From assembly GCF_023516595.1 (NCBI RefSeq), contig NZ_JAMGBG010000065.1, positions 62,001 through 126,000 on the forward strand: 64,000 bases of DNA, in the 5' to 3' direction. Under the pieces are notes generated by a model that saw only the letters and a list, made by a program, of their open reading frames with translations, was not told the origin of the DNA and made no database searches. Source of the DNA: Streptomyces neyagawaensis. Lineage in GTDB: Bacteria; Actinomycetota; Actinomycetes; Streptomycetales; Streptomycetaceae. Below are positions 18,524-26,874 of this stretch, piece by piece (within the stretch, counting starts at the first letter, position 1; the number at the start of each line of letters is the position of its first letter). The position numbers were made by a program, and so were the translations under genes.

Positions 18524-19495
18524 ATGCGTTCACCCGTGGTCGCCGGAGTCGATGGATCCGCGGAGAGCCTGGCCGCCGTGGCATGGGCGGCCCGCGAGGC
18601 CGTACGCCGGGACCTGCCCCTGCACCTGGTGCACGTCCTGGACAGGCGCACCCGCCGCCGGGAGGACGAGATCACGCGCGCCGCGCAGCGGCGTCTGGGG
18701 CGGAGCCATCTCACGCGGGCCGAGCAACGCGCCCGCGCCGAGTGCCCCGATGTCCGGCTCTCCGACGAGCAGCTGGAGGGCCCCGCCGTCACCGCGCTGG
18801 TGAAGGCCGCCGACCAGGCGGACACGCTGGTCCTCGGCTCGCGCGGGCTGAGCGGCTTCACCGGCTTCCTCGTGGGCTCCGTCGCGCTCGGCGTCGTCGC
18901 CAGGGCGACACGCCCCGTCGTCCTCGTTCGGGCCGGGGAGCGGGCAGAGGACGAGCGTCTGCTGCCCGCCGACGGAGGTGACGTCGAGGGAACGGACGAG
19001 CGTCAGCCAGTCGGCAGAGGCGGCGTCGGGGGAGACGACCGGGGAGGGGCTTCGGCCGGCACCGGTTATCGGGACGTCGTGGTCGCCGTCGACCTGGGCG
19101 ACGCCTGCGACGAGGTCATCGAGTTCGCTTTCGAGGCGGCCCGGCTCCGGCACGCCCGGCTGCGGGCCGTGCACGCATGGTGCGCGGCCGGCCCGATGGG
19201 GCTCGGCCCCGGTGACATCGCCCTCGTGGACCGGCCGCGGCAGGGCGAGGAGTGGCAGGGCTTCCTGGACGCCGTGCTCCGGACGTGGTGCGACAAGTAC
19301 CCGGACGTGGAGGTCCTGGCGACGGTGGTGGAGGACAGGCCCAGGACCGCGCTGGTCCGAGCCGCCTCGGGAGCGAGCCTGCTCGTCGTCGGACACCGGC
19401 TCGGCGACCCCACCCCCGGCCCCCGCACCGGACCCGTCACCCACGCCGTGATCCACCACGTCGGCTGCCCCGTGGCCGTCGTACCCGTGCTTTAG
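18524..19495 (+). CDS. tandem-domain universal stress protein
   Basis: 323 aa. Domain 1: PVVAGVDGSAESLAAVAWAA with ATP loop GSRGLSGFTGFLVGS. A long Gly/Asp/Arg-rich linker (residues about 150-185) leads to domain 2, VVVAVDLGDACDEVIEFAF, ending CPVAVVPVL. ATG 18524 has GGAGGTG 6 bases upstream. It is most similar within the window to the USP at 31,752 (shared GDACDE/HPCDE and TGPVTHAV motifs), suggesting duplication. Confidence 0.92.
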   Translation: MRSPVVAGVDGSAESLAAVAWAAREAVRRDLPLHLVHVLDRRTRRREDEITRAAQRRLGRSHLTRAEQRARAECPDVRLSDEQLEGPAVTALVKAADQADTLVLGSRGLSGFTGFLVGSVALGVVARATRPVVLVRAGERAEDERLLPADGGDVEGTDERQPVGRGGVGGDDRGGASAGTGYRDVVVAVDLGDACDEVIEFAFEAARLRHARLRAVHAWCAAGPMGLGPGDIALVDRPRQGEEWQGFLDAVLRTWCDKYPDVEVLATVVEDRPRTALVRAASGASLLVVGHRLGDPTPGPRTGPVTHAVIHHVGCPVAVVPVL

Positions 19496-19580
19496 GGGCC
19501 ACGGTGCTCCTGTCCGGCGTGTCCTGATCGTGGGGCCGCCCGCGCGGGCCGCGGCTGATGCCGTCCGGCGGCAGGGCGCC

Positions 19581-20573
19581 TCAGTCGATGGTGAGCACCT
19601 CGTCCACCGGTCGGCGTGGTGTCGCCGGGCCCGAGGGGCCGTAGCCGAGCCGGATGACCATCTGGACGAAACCCATCGCGGACTCCGGGTCGCGGGTGAT
19701 CCAGCGGACCTCGGGCCGTTCGAGGGCCTGGGACGTGAGGGAGGTGGCCAGCCCGTCGAGGGTGGCCTGGAGCAGGACGCGTTCCATGGCCTGCCCCGCC
19801 ACCAGCCAGTCCCTCGGCCGGTCGTCCCTGGTGCCCAGGACGGCGAGCTGGGGCGCGCTCTCGAACACGGCGCTCTCACGGCCGGGAAGCGGCTGACGGC
19901 CGGCGAAGTCGCGTACGGGCGCCCCGCCGTGGTGCTTGACGGGGCCGAAGGCGTAGTCCGGTACCCCGTCATCCGCCGTGAGCGCCGCCTCCGGGCCCGT
20001 GCGGACCCAGCGCCTCAGTTCCTCCTCCGCCGCCGGGTCCCGCGCGTCACGCCCCTCGGCGTCCCGGACCGAGTCCAGCAGGGTCTGTACGTGCCAGGTG
20101 TCGGGGAACGCGAGCCGAGCCCCCTCCAGCAGGGCGGCGGCGCTGAGGCCGTCCCTGATGGCGTCGGGCACCGCCTCGTCGGAGAACGGCTGCCTGCTGG
20201 TGCGGCGACGGTGGATCGCCGGGTACAGCGGGCCCAGGTTGTCCTCGGGCGGAGTCTGTCCGGTGAGCCGTACGACCGCGAGCAACCGGGGGTCCGAGGG
20301 GTCGGGCAGCAGTTCGGTGACCGGAGTCCAGCCGGCGTGGGCGGCGGCGACGCGCAGATTGAACAGGGCAGCGGCGCAGCCCAGGTGAAGGGCCCGGGCC
20401 GTCGGGTCCGTCCTCGGCATCGCGCGGTCGAGGTCCGCCCGGATGTGGAAGGTACCGTCGCCGGGCAGGAAGCGGAACTCCCAGGGCTGGGCGTTGTGCA
20501 TGGACGGAGCCGCCGTGGCGTCCTCCACCAGGGCTGTCAGGGTCTTCTCGTCGAGTGCGTGTAGGGACACCAC
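19581..20573 (-). CDS. Acg-family FMN-binding nitroreductase-like protein
   Basis: 330-aa member of the Acg family (Rv2032/Rv3131 type), degenerate nitroreductases thought to sequester flavin during dormancy. Characteristic features are AAPSMHNAQPWEFRF near residue 22, ARALHLGCAAALFNLRVA near 60, RRRTSRQPFSDEAV and the C-terminal MVIRLGYGPSG. GTG 20573 follows GGAGGGA. It lies 85 bp downstream of the SHOCT gene on the same strand and probably shares its promoter. Confidence 0.9.
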   Translation of the reverse strand: MVSLHALDEKTLTALVEDATAAPSMHNAQPWEFRFLPGDGTFHIRADLDRAMPRTDPTARALHLGCAAALFNLRVAAAHAGWTPVTELLPDPSDPRLLAVVRLTGQTPPEDNLGPLYPAIHRRRTSRQPFSDEAVPDAIRDGLSAAALLEGARLAFPDTWHVQTLLDSVRDAEGRDARDPAAEEELRRWVRTGPEAALTADDGVPDYAFGPVKHHGGAPVRDFAGRQPLPGRESAVFESAPQLAVLGTRDDRPRDWLVAGQAMERVLLQATLDGLATSLTSQALERPEVRWITRDPESAMGFVQMVIRLGYGPSGPATPRRPVDEVLTID

Positions 20574-20658
20574 AGCTGCTTCCCTCCAGTGCCGACCGGC
20601 CGAGGTGGGGTTGGGTGACGTGTGTGCTCCGGCCGGTCGGCTCGACTCGTGCCGGGCA

Positions 20659-20979
20659 TCAGGGTGTGCCGGACGGGGCGCTCGTTCCCGAACGCAGAAC
20701 GGTCAGGCGTCGGCGGTACTCGTCCTCGTCGATGTCGCCACGGGCGAAGCGCTCGGCGAGGAGTTGCTCGGGGGAGAGGCCTCCCGGTGGAGGACCACCG
20801 ACCCAGGTGTTCGCCCCGCCCGCACTTGTCGACCTTTCCGCCTTGTCCGCTCCGGACGCTCCGGACAGTGAGCGGAACAGGAGCACGCCGAGGGCGATCA
20901 GCGCGGCCCAGAAGAGGATCATGCCCGCCGACATGACGAACCAGCCCCACCCGCCGAGATCATGGCCGTACCAGAACAT
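20659..20979 (-). CDS. SHOCT-domain membrane protein
   Basis: 106-aa protein with one transmembrane helix (residues about 12-36) and a C-terminal SHOCT motif (LSPEQLLAERFARGDIDEDE followed by YRRRL). SHOCT motifs are short oligomerisation or tethering helices. ATG 20979 is used; GTG 20988 nine bases upstream is nearer the AGGAAG site and also plausible. First gene of the unit with the Acg-type nitroreductase. Confidence 0.85.
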   Translation of the reverse strand: MFWYGHDLGGWGWFVMSAGMILFWAALIALGVLLFRSLSGASGADKAERSTSAGGANTWVGGPPPGGLSPEQLLAERFARGDIDEDEYRRRLTVLRSGTSAPSGTP

Positions 20980-21098
20980 CGTGGTCACCCGCTTCCTCAC
21001 GATCACCGGGCGAGGGCCTGACCCCCGCGCCTGAGGCGCTCACTCCCACTGTCGTCACCGCAGCTCCTTCCGGCATGGGCCGAAGAGGCAGACCGGCG

Positions 21099-21112
21099 GG
21101 GTCGTTGGTCCC
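21099..21112. promoter_or_regulatory. DevR-type box before SHOCT/nitroreductase unit
   Basis: GGGTCGTTGGTCCC, 119 bp upstream of the SHOCT start on the minus strand. Four of six arm positions pair. Confidence 0.5.
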
Positions 21113-21221
21113 TGCCGCGGGGCCGGCGGTGGGACGCGGGGAGGTGGCGGACGTGGCCGGTGGCGGAGAGGGAGCTCGTCGGCCGCCGGGCGGGACCGCT
21201 CACCGCCGGGTGTCCGCCCGG

Positions 21222-22097
21222 TCAGCCGTGCGGTACGACCGCGACGGGACAGCGCGCGTGGTGGACCGCCGCCTGGGCGACGGGACCGAGACGGGGGACC
21301 GGGGTGTGGCGGTGCCTGCGGCGGCCCACGACGAGGAGGCCGGCACCCTCCACGGCCGACAGGACCGCTCGCGCGGGACTGTCCAGGCGCACGGTGTCCG
21401 ACACGTCCACCCCCGGGAACTTCTCCCGCCAGGGGCGCAGCGCGCGGCTCAGGCTGGTGTGGGCCTCCCGCTTGGCGTCATGCGTCACGGTGTGGTCCAT
21501 GCCCCACGGGGTGAACGCGTGCAGCGGCACCCCGTGGCCGTGGACGGCGCGCAGGGGCACACCGCGGCCCGCGGCCGTGGAGAAGGCGAACTCCAACAGG
21601 TCGTCGGACGGCCCGTGCAGCTTCAACGCCACCACCACGGCGCCCTCCGCCCCGGATCCGCGCGGGCGTTCCTCGTCACGCTCCTCGGCACGGACCAGGA
21701 CCACGGGCCGCTCGGCGTGCCCCACGACGGACACGCTGATGTCGCCGAGGAAGTAGCTCTCCGCCTGGCTCACGCCCCGTGAACCGAGGACGAGCATCTC
21801 CGACTCGGCGGCCGCCTGGATCAGCGCGTGCTGGGCATCTTCCGCGACCAGGTTGCCGACGACGGTCAGACCGGGGTTGCGGGCCTGGATCTCCGCCTTG
21901 GCGTGGTGCATGAGCCGCCTCGCCCAGTAGTTCTGGTCCACCTCAGAGGGCAGCCGCGTGGGTTCGGGGACGAGCAGGGGCCAGGCGTGCAGCAGGCGCA
22001 GGGTGAGGTTGCGGCGCTCGGCCTCGTCGGCGGCCCAATGGGCGGCGGCGACGCTCTCCGGTGAGCCGTCGAGGCCTACGGTGAGGGCTTGTCCCAT
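21222..22097 (-). CDS. tandem-domain universal stress protein
   Basis: 291 aa with two USP domains: LTVGLDGSPESVAAAHWAAD with ATP loop GSRGVSQAESYFLGDIS, and VVVALKLHGPSDDLLEFAFS ending GPVAQAAVHHARCPVAVVP. ATG 22097 has GGAGG 9 bases upstream. The first ATP loop departs from the usual GSVS/GSVA ending. The final residues VVPHG resemble the VVPHD/VVPHT tails of its paralogues. Confidence 0.92.
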   Translation of the reverse strand: MGQALTVGLDGSPESVAAAHWAADEAERRNLTLRLLHAWPLLVPEPTRLPSEVDQNYWARRLMHHAKAEIQARNPGLTVVGNLVAEDAQHALIQAAAESEMLVLGSRGVSQAESYFLGDISVSVVGHAERPVVLVRAEERDEERPRGSGAEGAVVVALKLHGPSDDLLEFAFSTAAGRGVPLRAVHGHGVPLHAFTPWGMDHTVTHDAKREAHTSLSRALRPWREKFPGVDVSDTVRLDSPARAVLSAVEGAGLLVVGRRRHRHTPVPRLGPVAQAAVHHARCPVAVVPHG

Positions 22098-22459
22098 GGG
22101 GGCTGCCTCCGTCTCGTACGAAGCGGGAGGTCGGCGGACGTGCCACCGCCGGGGCTGTTGGCGGCCCGGTGGGGCACGGCGGTGTCCCTTCGAGAAGTAC
22201 CTCGGATCGCTTCCGGGCGCATGCGCTCGGCCTTACCAGCACCGCTGACGTCGCCGAACGAACGTATCCCTGACCGTGCAGGTCACGCAGCCACCGGCCG
22301 AACAGGCGAAGCCGCGCTCGGCCGCCCGCCACCCGCCACCTGTACGCGAGTGGCCTCTGCCGGGCGGCGCGCCGATGCTGGAGACGGTGAGGGCGGCGGT
22401 CGGCCGCACTCGCCGACGACCGCCTCCGGGCACCCCGCACCAAGATGAGGAGGACCGTG
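22098..22459. other. divergent promoter region, 362 bp
   Basis: No gene. It separates the minus-strand USP from the DUF1876 gene. Two degenerate DevR-box-like stretches are visible: GGGGCTGTTGGCGGCCC at about 22,151-22,167, and on the minus strand GCCTGTTCGGCCGGT at about 22,293-22,307. Neither is a good palindrome. Confidence 0.4.
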
Positions 22460-22771
22460 ATGGCCCATACCGTGGAGTGGAAAGTCCGTCTCCATCTCTT
22501 CGAGGAGGAAGGGACGACGAAGGCACGCGTGATGCTCGACACCGGGACCACGGAGCTCGTCGGACACGGCGTGGCCCACCGCAGCCCCGAGGACGTGGAC
22601 GTGCCGGAGATCGGTGACGAGCTCGCGGCGGGCAGGGCCCTGCACGACCTCGGCCGGCAACTGGTGCGCGTGGCCGCCCAGGACATCGAGGCCGTGGGCG
22701 CGGCCGGCCGCGGGCCCGGTGACCTTCCGGAGACCGGCTGGCCGCTGCCCGATCAGCCGCCGGGAGGTTGA
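22460..22771 (+). CDS. DUF1876 protein
   Basis: 103-aa small protein: VEWKVRLHLFEEEGTTKARV, then a GVAHRSPEDVDVPEIGDELA stretch typical of DUF1876 (Rv2632c family, dsRBD-like alpha/beta fold). ATG 22460 has GAGGAGG upstream. The mycobacterial homologue is a member of the dormancy-associated gene set; the function is unknown. Confidence 0.88.
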   Translation: MAHTVEWKVRLHLFEEEGTTKARVMLDTGTTELVGHGVAHRSPEDVDVPEIGDELAAGRALHDLGRQLVRVAAQDIEAVGAAGRGPGDLPETGWPLPDQPPGG

Positions 22772-22894
22772 CGACGGCCCGACACGACGACCTGGACCGG
22801 GTGCACGTCACGCACGCCGGCGCGGACGGGCCCGGAGCGCCGGATCGAGCCACGGTCACACGTCATAGCGGCATTCGAGGAAACGGCGGCCATC

Positions 22895-23833
22895 ATGCGA
22901 GCTCAACTCGGTGACCGACTCGTGGTCGAGAGCACCACCACCGGCGCCACCCGGCGCGACGGCGAGATCGTCGGACTCCACCACGAGGACGGGACGCCCC
23001 CCTACGACGTGCGCTGGTCGGACACGGACGAGGTGACCCTTGTCTTCCCCGGCCCGGACGCTCACATCCACCACATCGAACACCGGCCCGTCGGCGGGCG
23101 AGAGCAGTCCCGGCCGTCCGTGCCGCCCGCGGACGGCGGCGGGGCGCGCACCGGCACCGAGGCTTCCGAGACCGCGTCGGGCAGACCGCCCAACCCCGGT
23201 GACATCGGCCGCCGTGTCGCGGCCGAACGCCTCCGCCGGGGGCTGACCCGGGAAGAGGCGGCCCGCCGTGCCGGAATGGCACCGGAGTACCTGGCCTACC
23301 TGGAGGAACAGCCGGCCGATCCGACCAAGGCCAGCCTCATCGGCCTGGCCGACGCCCTGGACACGACCGTCGCCGCCCTGCGCGGCGCCGGAGTCGACCT
23401 GCCGTCCGGCCAGGGCCAGGCGCTCCGGCACCCCCTGCTGGTGGACCTCGACCCCGACGAGTGCCGTGCCCTGCTGTCCACGCACGGTGTGGGCCGGGTG
23501 GCGGTCTCGTCGGCGAGCAGCCCGGCGGTGGTCCCGGTGAACTACGAGGTCGTCGGCGACACGATCGCGTTCCGGACCGCGCCGGAGTCGGTTCCGGCGG
23601 CGGCCGTGGGGTCGGAGGTGGCCTTCGAGGTCGACCATGTGGACGAGGCGATGAGCCAGGGCTGGAGCGTCCTCGCCGTCGGAACCGCGCGGGTGGTCAC
23701 CGAACCCGACGAGGTGCGTCGGCTGGTGGAGGGCGCCCACTCCACGCCCTGGGCCGGAGGCGTCCGCGAGATGTGGGTGGCGATCCGCCCCACACGCGTC
23801 ACCGGGCGCCGCATCGTCCCGGCGGAGCCGTGA
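22895..23833 (+). CDS. DUF1918-XRE-PPOx fusion protein
   Basis: 312 aa with three recognisable parts: an N-terminal DUF1918 SH3-like domain (residues 1-60, GDRLVVESTTTGATRRDGEI ... YDVRWSDTDE), an XRE-type helix-turn-helix (about 104-160, AERLRRGLTREEAARRAGMA), and a C-terminal pyridoxamine-5'-phosphate-oxidase-like flavin domain (about 175-308, GVGRVAVSSASSPAVVPVNY). The flavin domain could make the DNA-binding module redox-responsive; this is inference. ATG 22895 with GAGGAAA upstream. Its mycobacterial counterparts in dormancy regulons are usually separate proteins. Confidence 0.87.
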   Translation: MRAQLGDRLVVESTTTGATRRDGEIVGLHHEDGTPPYDVRWSDTDEVTLVFPGPDAHIHHIEHRPVGGREQSRPSVPPADGGGARTGTEASETASGRPPNPGDIGRRVAAERLRRGLTREEAARRAGMAPEYLAYLEEQPADPTKASLIGLADALDTTVAALRGAGVDLPSGQGQALRHPLLVDLDPDECRALLSTHGVGRVAVSSASSPAVVPVNYEVVGDTIAFRTAPESVPAAAVGSEVAFEVDHVDEAMSQGWSVLAVGTARVVTEPDEVRRLVEGAHSTPWAGGVREMWVAIRPTRVTGRRIVPAEP

Positions 23834-24012
23834 GAGGGAACTGCCGACAGTCCCCTGCCCCCCACGACACCACCGCCGCGAAACGGTGCCCGTGCGGATG
23901 CCCGCCCCCTACCCCCTACCGGCTGACCCCGGCCCCCGCGCGGACGCCGGCCCCCGGGCCGACCAGGGCTGCTCCTGCCGCCGTTCCACGGTTCACGACC
24001 GCGAGACCGCTG

Positions 24013-24363
24013 TCACGACGGTGGTTTTCCCTCGCTCTGCGCGGCCTGGAGGTCGGCCAGCAGTTCGGCCTGTCCGGCGAGCACCCCGGAGAGGATGGTC
24101 CGTGCCACGCGCAGCAGTTCGGCGACGTCGGGGCTGGTCAGCGAGTAGTACACCGTCGACCCCTCCTTGCGGTTCTTGACCAGGTTGGCGCGGCGCAGCA
24201 CCGCGAGCTGCTGCGACAGATGGGCGGGCTCGATGCCCACCTCGGGCAGCATCTCCGCGACCGCGTGCTCACGCTCGCTCAGCAGTTCCAGGACCCGGAT
24301 GCGGGCCGGGTGGCCCAGCGTCTTGAAGAACTCGGCCTTCAGTTGGTACAGCGGCGTACTCAT
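24013..24363 (-). CDS. ArsR/SmtB-family regulator
   Basis: 116-aa winged-helix regulator: YQLKAEFFKTLGHPARIRVL at the N-terminus, recognition helix IEPAHLSQQLAVLRRANLV, and wing EGSTVYYSLTSPDV. ATG 24363 has GGAGG 10 bases upstream. It contains no cysteine, so it lacks the thiol or metal sites of ArsR, SmtB, BigR and SqrR, and its signal is unclear. It lies downstream of the SulP-RsbW pair on the same strand, 241 bp away; this arrangement (SulP permease with an ArsR gene) is common in actinobacteria. Confidence 0.9.
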   Translation of the reverse strand: MSTPLYQLKAEFFKTLGHPARIRVLELLSEREHAVAEMLPEVGIEPAHLSQQLAVLRRANLVKNRKEGSTVYYSLTSPDVAELLRVARTILSGVLAGQAELLADLQAAQSEGKPPS

Positions 24364-24429
24364 CGTGCCGTCGCCTCCTCGACGCGACCGTACGGTCTCA
24401 CCGGCAGGGGCGCGGCGGGTCGCATCCAC

Positions 24430-24543
24430 TCACTCGTCAGGAACATGCGGTCCATCCTCGCCTGCCGCCCCGACCACGCCGAAACCGCGCAGGAGAACCA
24501 AGCAGCCGGACGAGCAGCCGGACCAGCAATCTGACGCGGCCAT
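24430..24543 (-). CDS. possible 37-aa Cys-containing small protein or leader
   Basis: ATG 24543 has GGGGAAG 6 bases upstream and begins MAASDCWSGCSSGCLVLLRG, with three cysteines spaced by three residues. It ends 66 bp before the ArsR start, between a sulfate-permease-type operon and its possible regulator. Short Cys-containing leaders can couple transcription to cysteine supply in actinobacteria, but the sequence after the cysteines looks non-specific and coding status is uncertain. Confidence 0.2.
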   Translation of the reverse strand: MAASDCWSGCSSGCLVLLRGFGVVGAAGEDGPHVPDE

Positions 24544-24604
24544 GTCGACTTCCCCGCCATGGCCGCCGAGTACGCCCCCTCTGCCGCAGCCGCCCGCATC
24601 GCCC

Positions 24605-25030
24605 TCACAGGGGCAGAGTGATCCATATGCTCTTGCCGTTCCCATCGGTGTCCGGGTCGATGACGGCGGTGCCGCCCAGGCCGAGCGTCAGTTCCATGAC
24701 GGTGGCCAGCCCTCCGGTGCCGTTGCCTGCGAGCGCGCCGTACAGCGGGGGCTGGTAGGGGTGGCGGTCGTGGACGGCGAGGGCGAGCCGGTCCCGGTCC
24801 GCCGCGTAGATCACGGTCAGCTGCGGTGACAGGAGGGCGGCGTGCCGGACGCTGTTGGCCACCAGCTCGCCGAGGATCAGCAGGGCCGGGTCCACGGTGG
24901 GGTGCCGTAGCCCGATCCCCCATTCGGTCAGGGCCTGCTCGGCGGTCTCCCGGGCCAGGCGTACGGCGGCCGGCATGGTCGGGAGGGTGAGCACGTGCCG
25001 GAGCGGCAGCGCGTCCAGTCGCGTGGTCAT
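24605..25030 (-). CDS. RsbW-like anti-sigma-factor serine kinase (HATPase_c)
   Basis: 141-aa GHKL ATPase. The N box is GELVANSVRHA and the G-box region is GNGTGGLATVMELTLG; no His-phosphotransfer region is present. Proteins of this type bind and inhibit sigma factors, or phosphorylate STAS-domain antagonists. ATG 25030 overlaps the SulP stop by 4 bp (ATGA), so the two are translationally coupled. Coupling to a permease that ends in a STAS domain suggests the STAS module could be its partner; this is inference. Confidence 0.85.
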   Translation of the reverse strand: MTTRLDALPLRHVLTLPTMPAAVRLARETAEQALTEWGIGLRHPTVDPALLILGELVANSVRHAALLSPQLTVIYAADRDRLALAVHDRHPYQPPLYGALAGNGTGGLATVMELTLGLGGTAVIDPDTDGNGKSIWITLPL

Positions 25031-26733
25031 CCCCGTACCGTCCGTCCCTGGCCGGTGTCCGCGGGCAGGATCCCGGCCGTCTCCAGGTGGTGGCGGGCCG
25101 CCCGGATCGCCTCCGGTGTGGAGGCGTACTCCCGGCCGTCGTGCCTCAGCAGCTCCAGCGCGCCGACGGAGTCCAGGACCCGGCGCTGACCGGGTCGTAT
25201 CCCGGAGGCCAGGACGAGGATTCCGCGCCGCGTCAGCCTCTCCACCGCGTCCTTCAGCACGAGGGCACCGGTGGCGTCCATCGTGGACACGCGGGACATG
25301 CGCAGGATGACGACCCGTACGTCGGCCACCTCGGTCAGCTCCAGCAGGAAGCGGTGCGCGGCGGCGAAGAACAGCGGCCCGTCGATGCGGTACGCCACGA
25401 TGTGCTCGGCGAGCAGGGCGTGCTCCTCGGCGCTGTGGTCGCCCCGGTCGAGCGGCACCCGGTCCAGACGGGCCTGCTTGGCGACGGCGCGCAGGGCGAG
25501 CGCTCCCGCCACCGCCAGGCCGATGATCACCGCGTACACGAGGTCCAGGGCAAGGGTCGCGACCGCGGTCAGGACGAGGATCAACGCGTCCGAGCGGGTC
25601 GCGCGGGCCATCGCCCGCAGTGAACCGACCTCGACCATGCGGACCGCGGTCGCCAGCAGCACCCCGGCCAGGGCCGCGAGCGGGATCCTCGCCACCAGGG
25701 GTGCCGCCGCGAAGACGATCACGGCGAGGATCGCGGCATGGGTCAGGGCCGCCAGCCGGGAACCGGCGCCCGTACGGACGTTGACGGCGGTCCGCGCGAT
25801 CGCTCCGGTCGCGGGCACCCCGCCGAACAGCGGGGCCGCGAGGTTGGCCAGCCCCTGGCCGAACAGTTCACGGTCGGGGTCGTGCCGCCGCCCCACCGTC
25901 ATACCGTCCGCCACCGAGGCCGACAGCAGGGACTCCAGGGCCGCGAGCGCCGCGACGGCCACGGCAGGGGCGAGCAGGGAGCCGAGTGCGCCCGGGTCGA
26001 GGAAGCCGAGCGAGGGTGCGGGCAGTCCGGACGGGAGGTCACCGATGGGCGCGGCGTCGAGGTCCGCGACCTGGGCGACGACCGTGGCCGCGACGACGGC
26101 TACGAGGGAGAACGGGACGGTCGGCCACAGACGGGCGCCCACCAGCATGATCACGGCGACGGACACCGCGAGGCCGACCGCGGTCCAGTCCGGGTTCCCC
26201 GCGAACTCCGCGGCGGCCCGCCACGCCACCACCAGCACCCGGTCGCCGTCGGGCGCGGGCACGCCGAGCGCGTGGGGCACCTGCTGGAGCCCGATGACGC
26301 AGGCGATGCCGAGGGTGAAGCCCTCCACCACGGGCGCCGGTACGTAGCGCATGCAGGATCCGGCCCGCAGCACGGCCAGGGCCATGAGCATCACACCGGC
26401 CATCAGCCCGACGGTGAGCACACCCGTCGTCCCGTACTCGCCGACGATCGGCACCAGCACGACGGTCATAGCCCCGGTCGGCCCGGACACCTGGAGGTCG
26501 GAACCGCCGAACAGGGCGGCGAGCGCACCGGCCACCACGGCGGTCGCCAGCCCCGCCTCGGCCCCGAGACCCGAGGAGACACCGAAGCCGAGCGCGAGCG
26601 GCAGGGCCACGATCGCCACGGTGAGCCCCGCGAGCAGATCCCGTCTCGGGGAGCGCCCCATGGCCGCCAGGTCGGCGCGCGAGGGCAGCAGCGCGGTGAG
26701 CCGCGCCGCGGCCTGGTTCAGCGGAACGGACAC
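25027..26733 (-). CDS. SulP-family anion permease with STAS domain
   Basis: 568-aa transporter for sulfate, bicarbonate or related anions. About ten to twelve membrane helices include the SulP signature region ALPLALGFGVSSGLGAEAGL and FGGSDLQVSGPTGAMTVVLV. A cytoplasmic STAS domain (about residues 435-545, IDGPLFFAAAHRF ... ILRMSRVSTMDATG) follows, in which Ser/Thr near the SRVSTMDATG loop is the usual phosphorylation site. GTG 26733 is chosen for GAGGGG 5 bases upstream; a GTG at 26,805 lacks a site. Confidence 0.9.
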   Translation of the reverse strand: MSVPLNQAAARLTALLPSRADLAAMGRSPRRDLLAGLTVAIVALPLALGFGVSSGLGAEAGLATAVVAGALAALFGGSDLQVSGPTGAMTVVLVPIVGEYGTTGVLTVGLMAGVMLMALAVLRAGSCMRYVPAPVVEGFTLGIACVIGLQQVPHALGVPAPDGDRVLVVAWRAAAEFAGNPDWTAVGLAVSVAVIMLVGARLWPTVPFSLVAVVAATVVAQVADLDAAPIGDLPSGLPAPSLGFLDPGALGSLLAPAVAVAALAALESLLSASVADGMTVGRRHDPDRELFGQGLANLAAPLFGGVPATGAIARTAVNVRTGAGSRLAALTHAAILAVIVFAAAPLVARIPLAALAGVLLATAVRMVEVGSLRAMARATRSDALILVLTAVATLALDLVYAVIIGLAVAGALALRAVAKQARLDRVPLDRGDHSAEEHALLAEHIVAYRIDGPLFFAAAHRFLLELTEVADVRVVILRMSRVSTMDATGALVLKDAVERLTRRGILVLASGIRPGQRRVLDSVGALELLRHDGREYASTPEAIRAARHHLETAGILPADTGQGRTVRG

Positions 26734-26823
26734 GACCCCTCGGCTTCCCTGCGGCGCCCCGTCTCGGAGCGGACCCCATGCGCCGCGCCCGGCGGACACG
26801 GGCACGGCAACACAGCATCTAGT

Positions 26824-26845
26824 GAATTGCTAAATTTTGCAATTC
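26824..26845. promoter_or_regulatory. AT-rich palindrome GAATTGC-N8-GCAATTC before SulP
   Basis: Perfect 7-bp arms around TAAATTTT, the most AT-rich site in the window, 90 bp upstream of the SulP start and 29 bp before the 3' end of the Rv1733c-like gene. AT-rich 12-2-12-like palindromes are typical of ArsR-family operators, making the ArsR protein of this unit the natural candidate. Confidence 0.6.
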
Positions 26846-26874
26846 CGCAGGTGGGGGGAGGGGGAACCGGGGTG

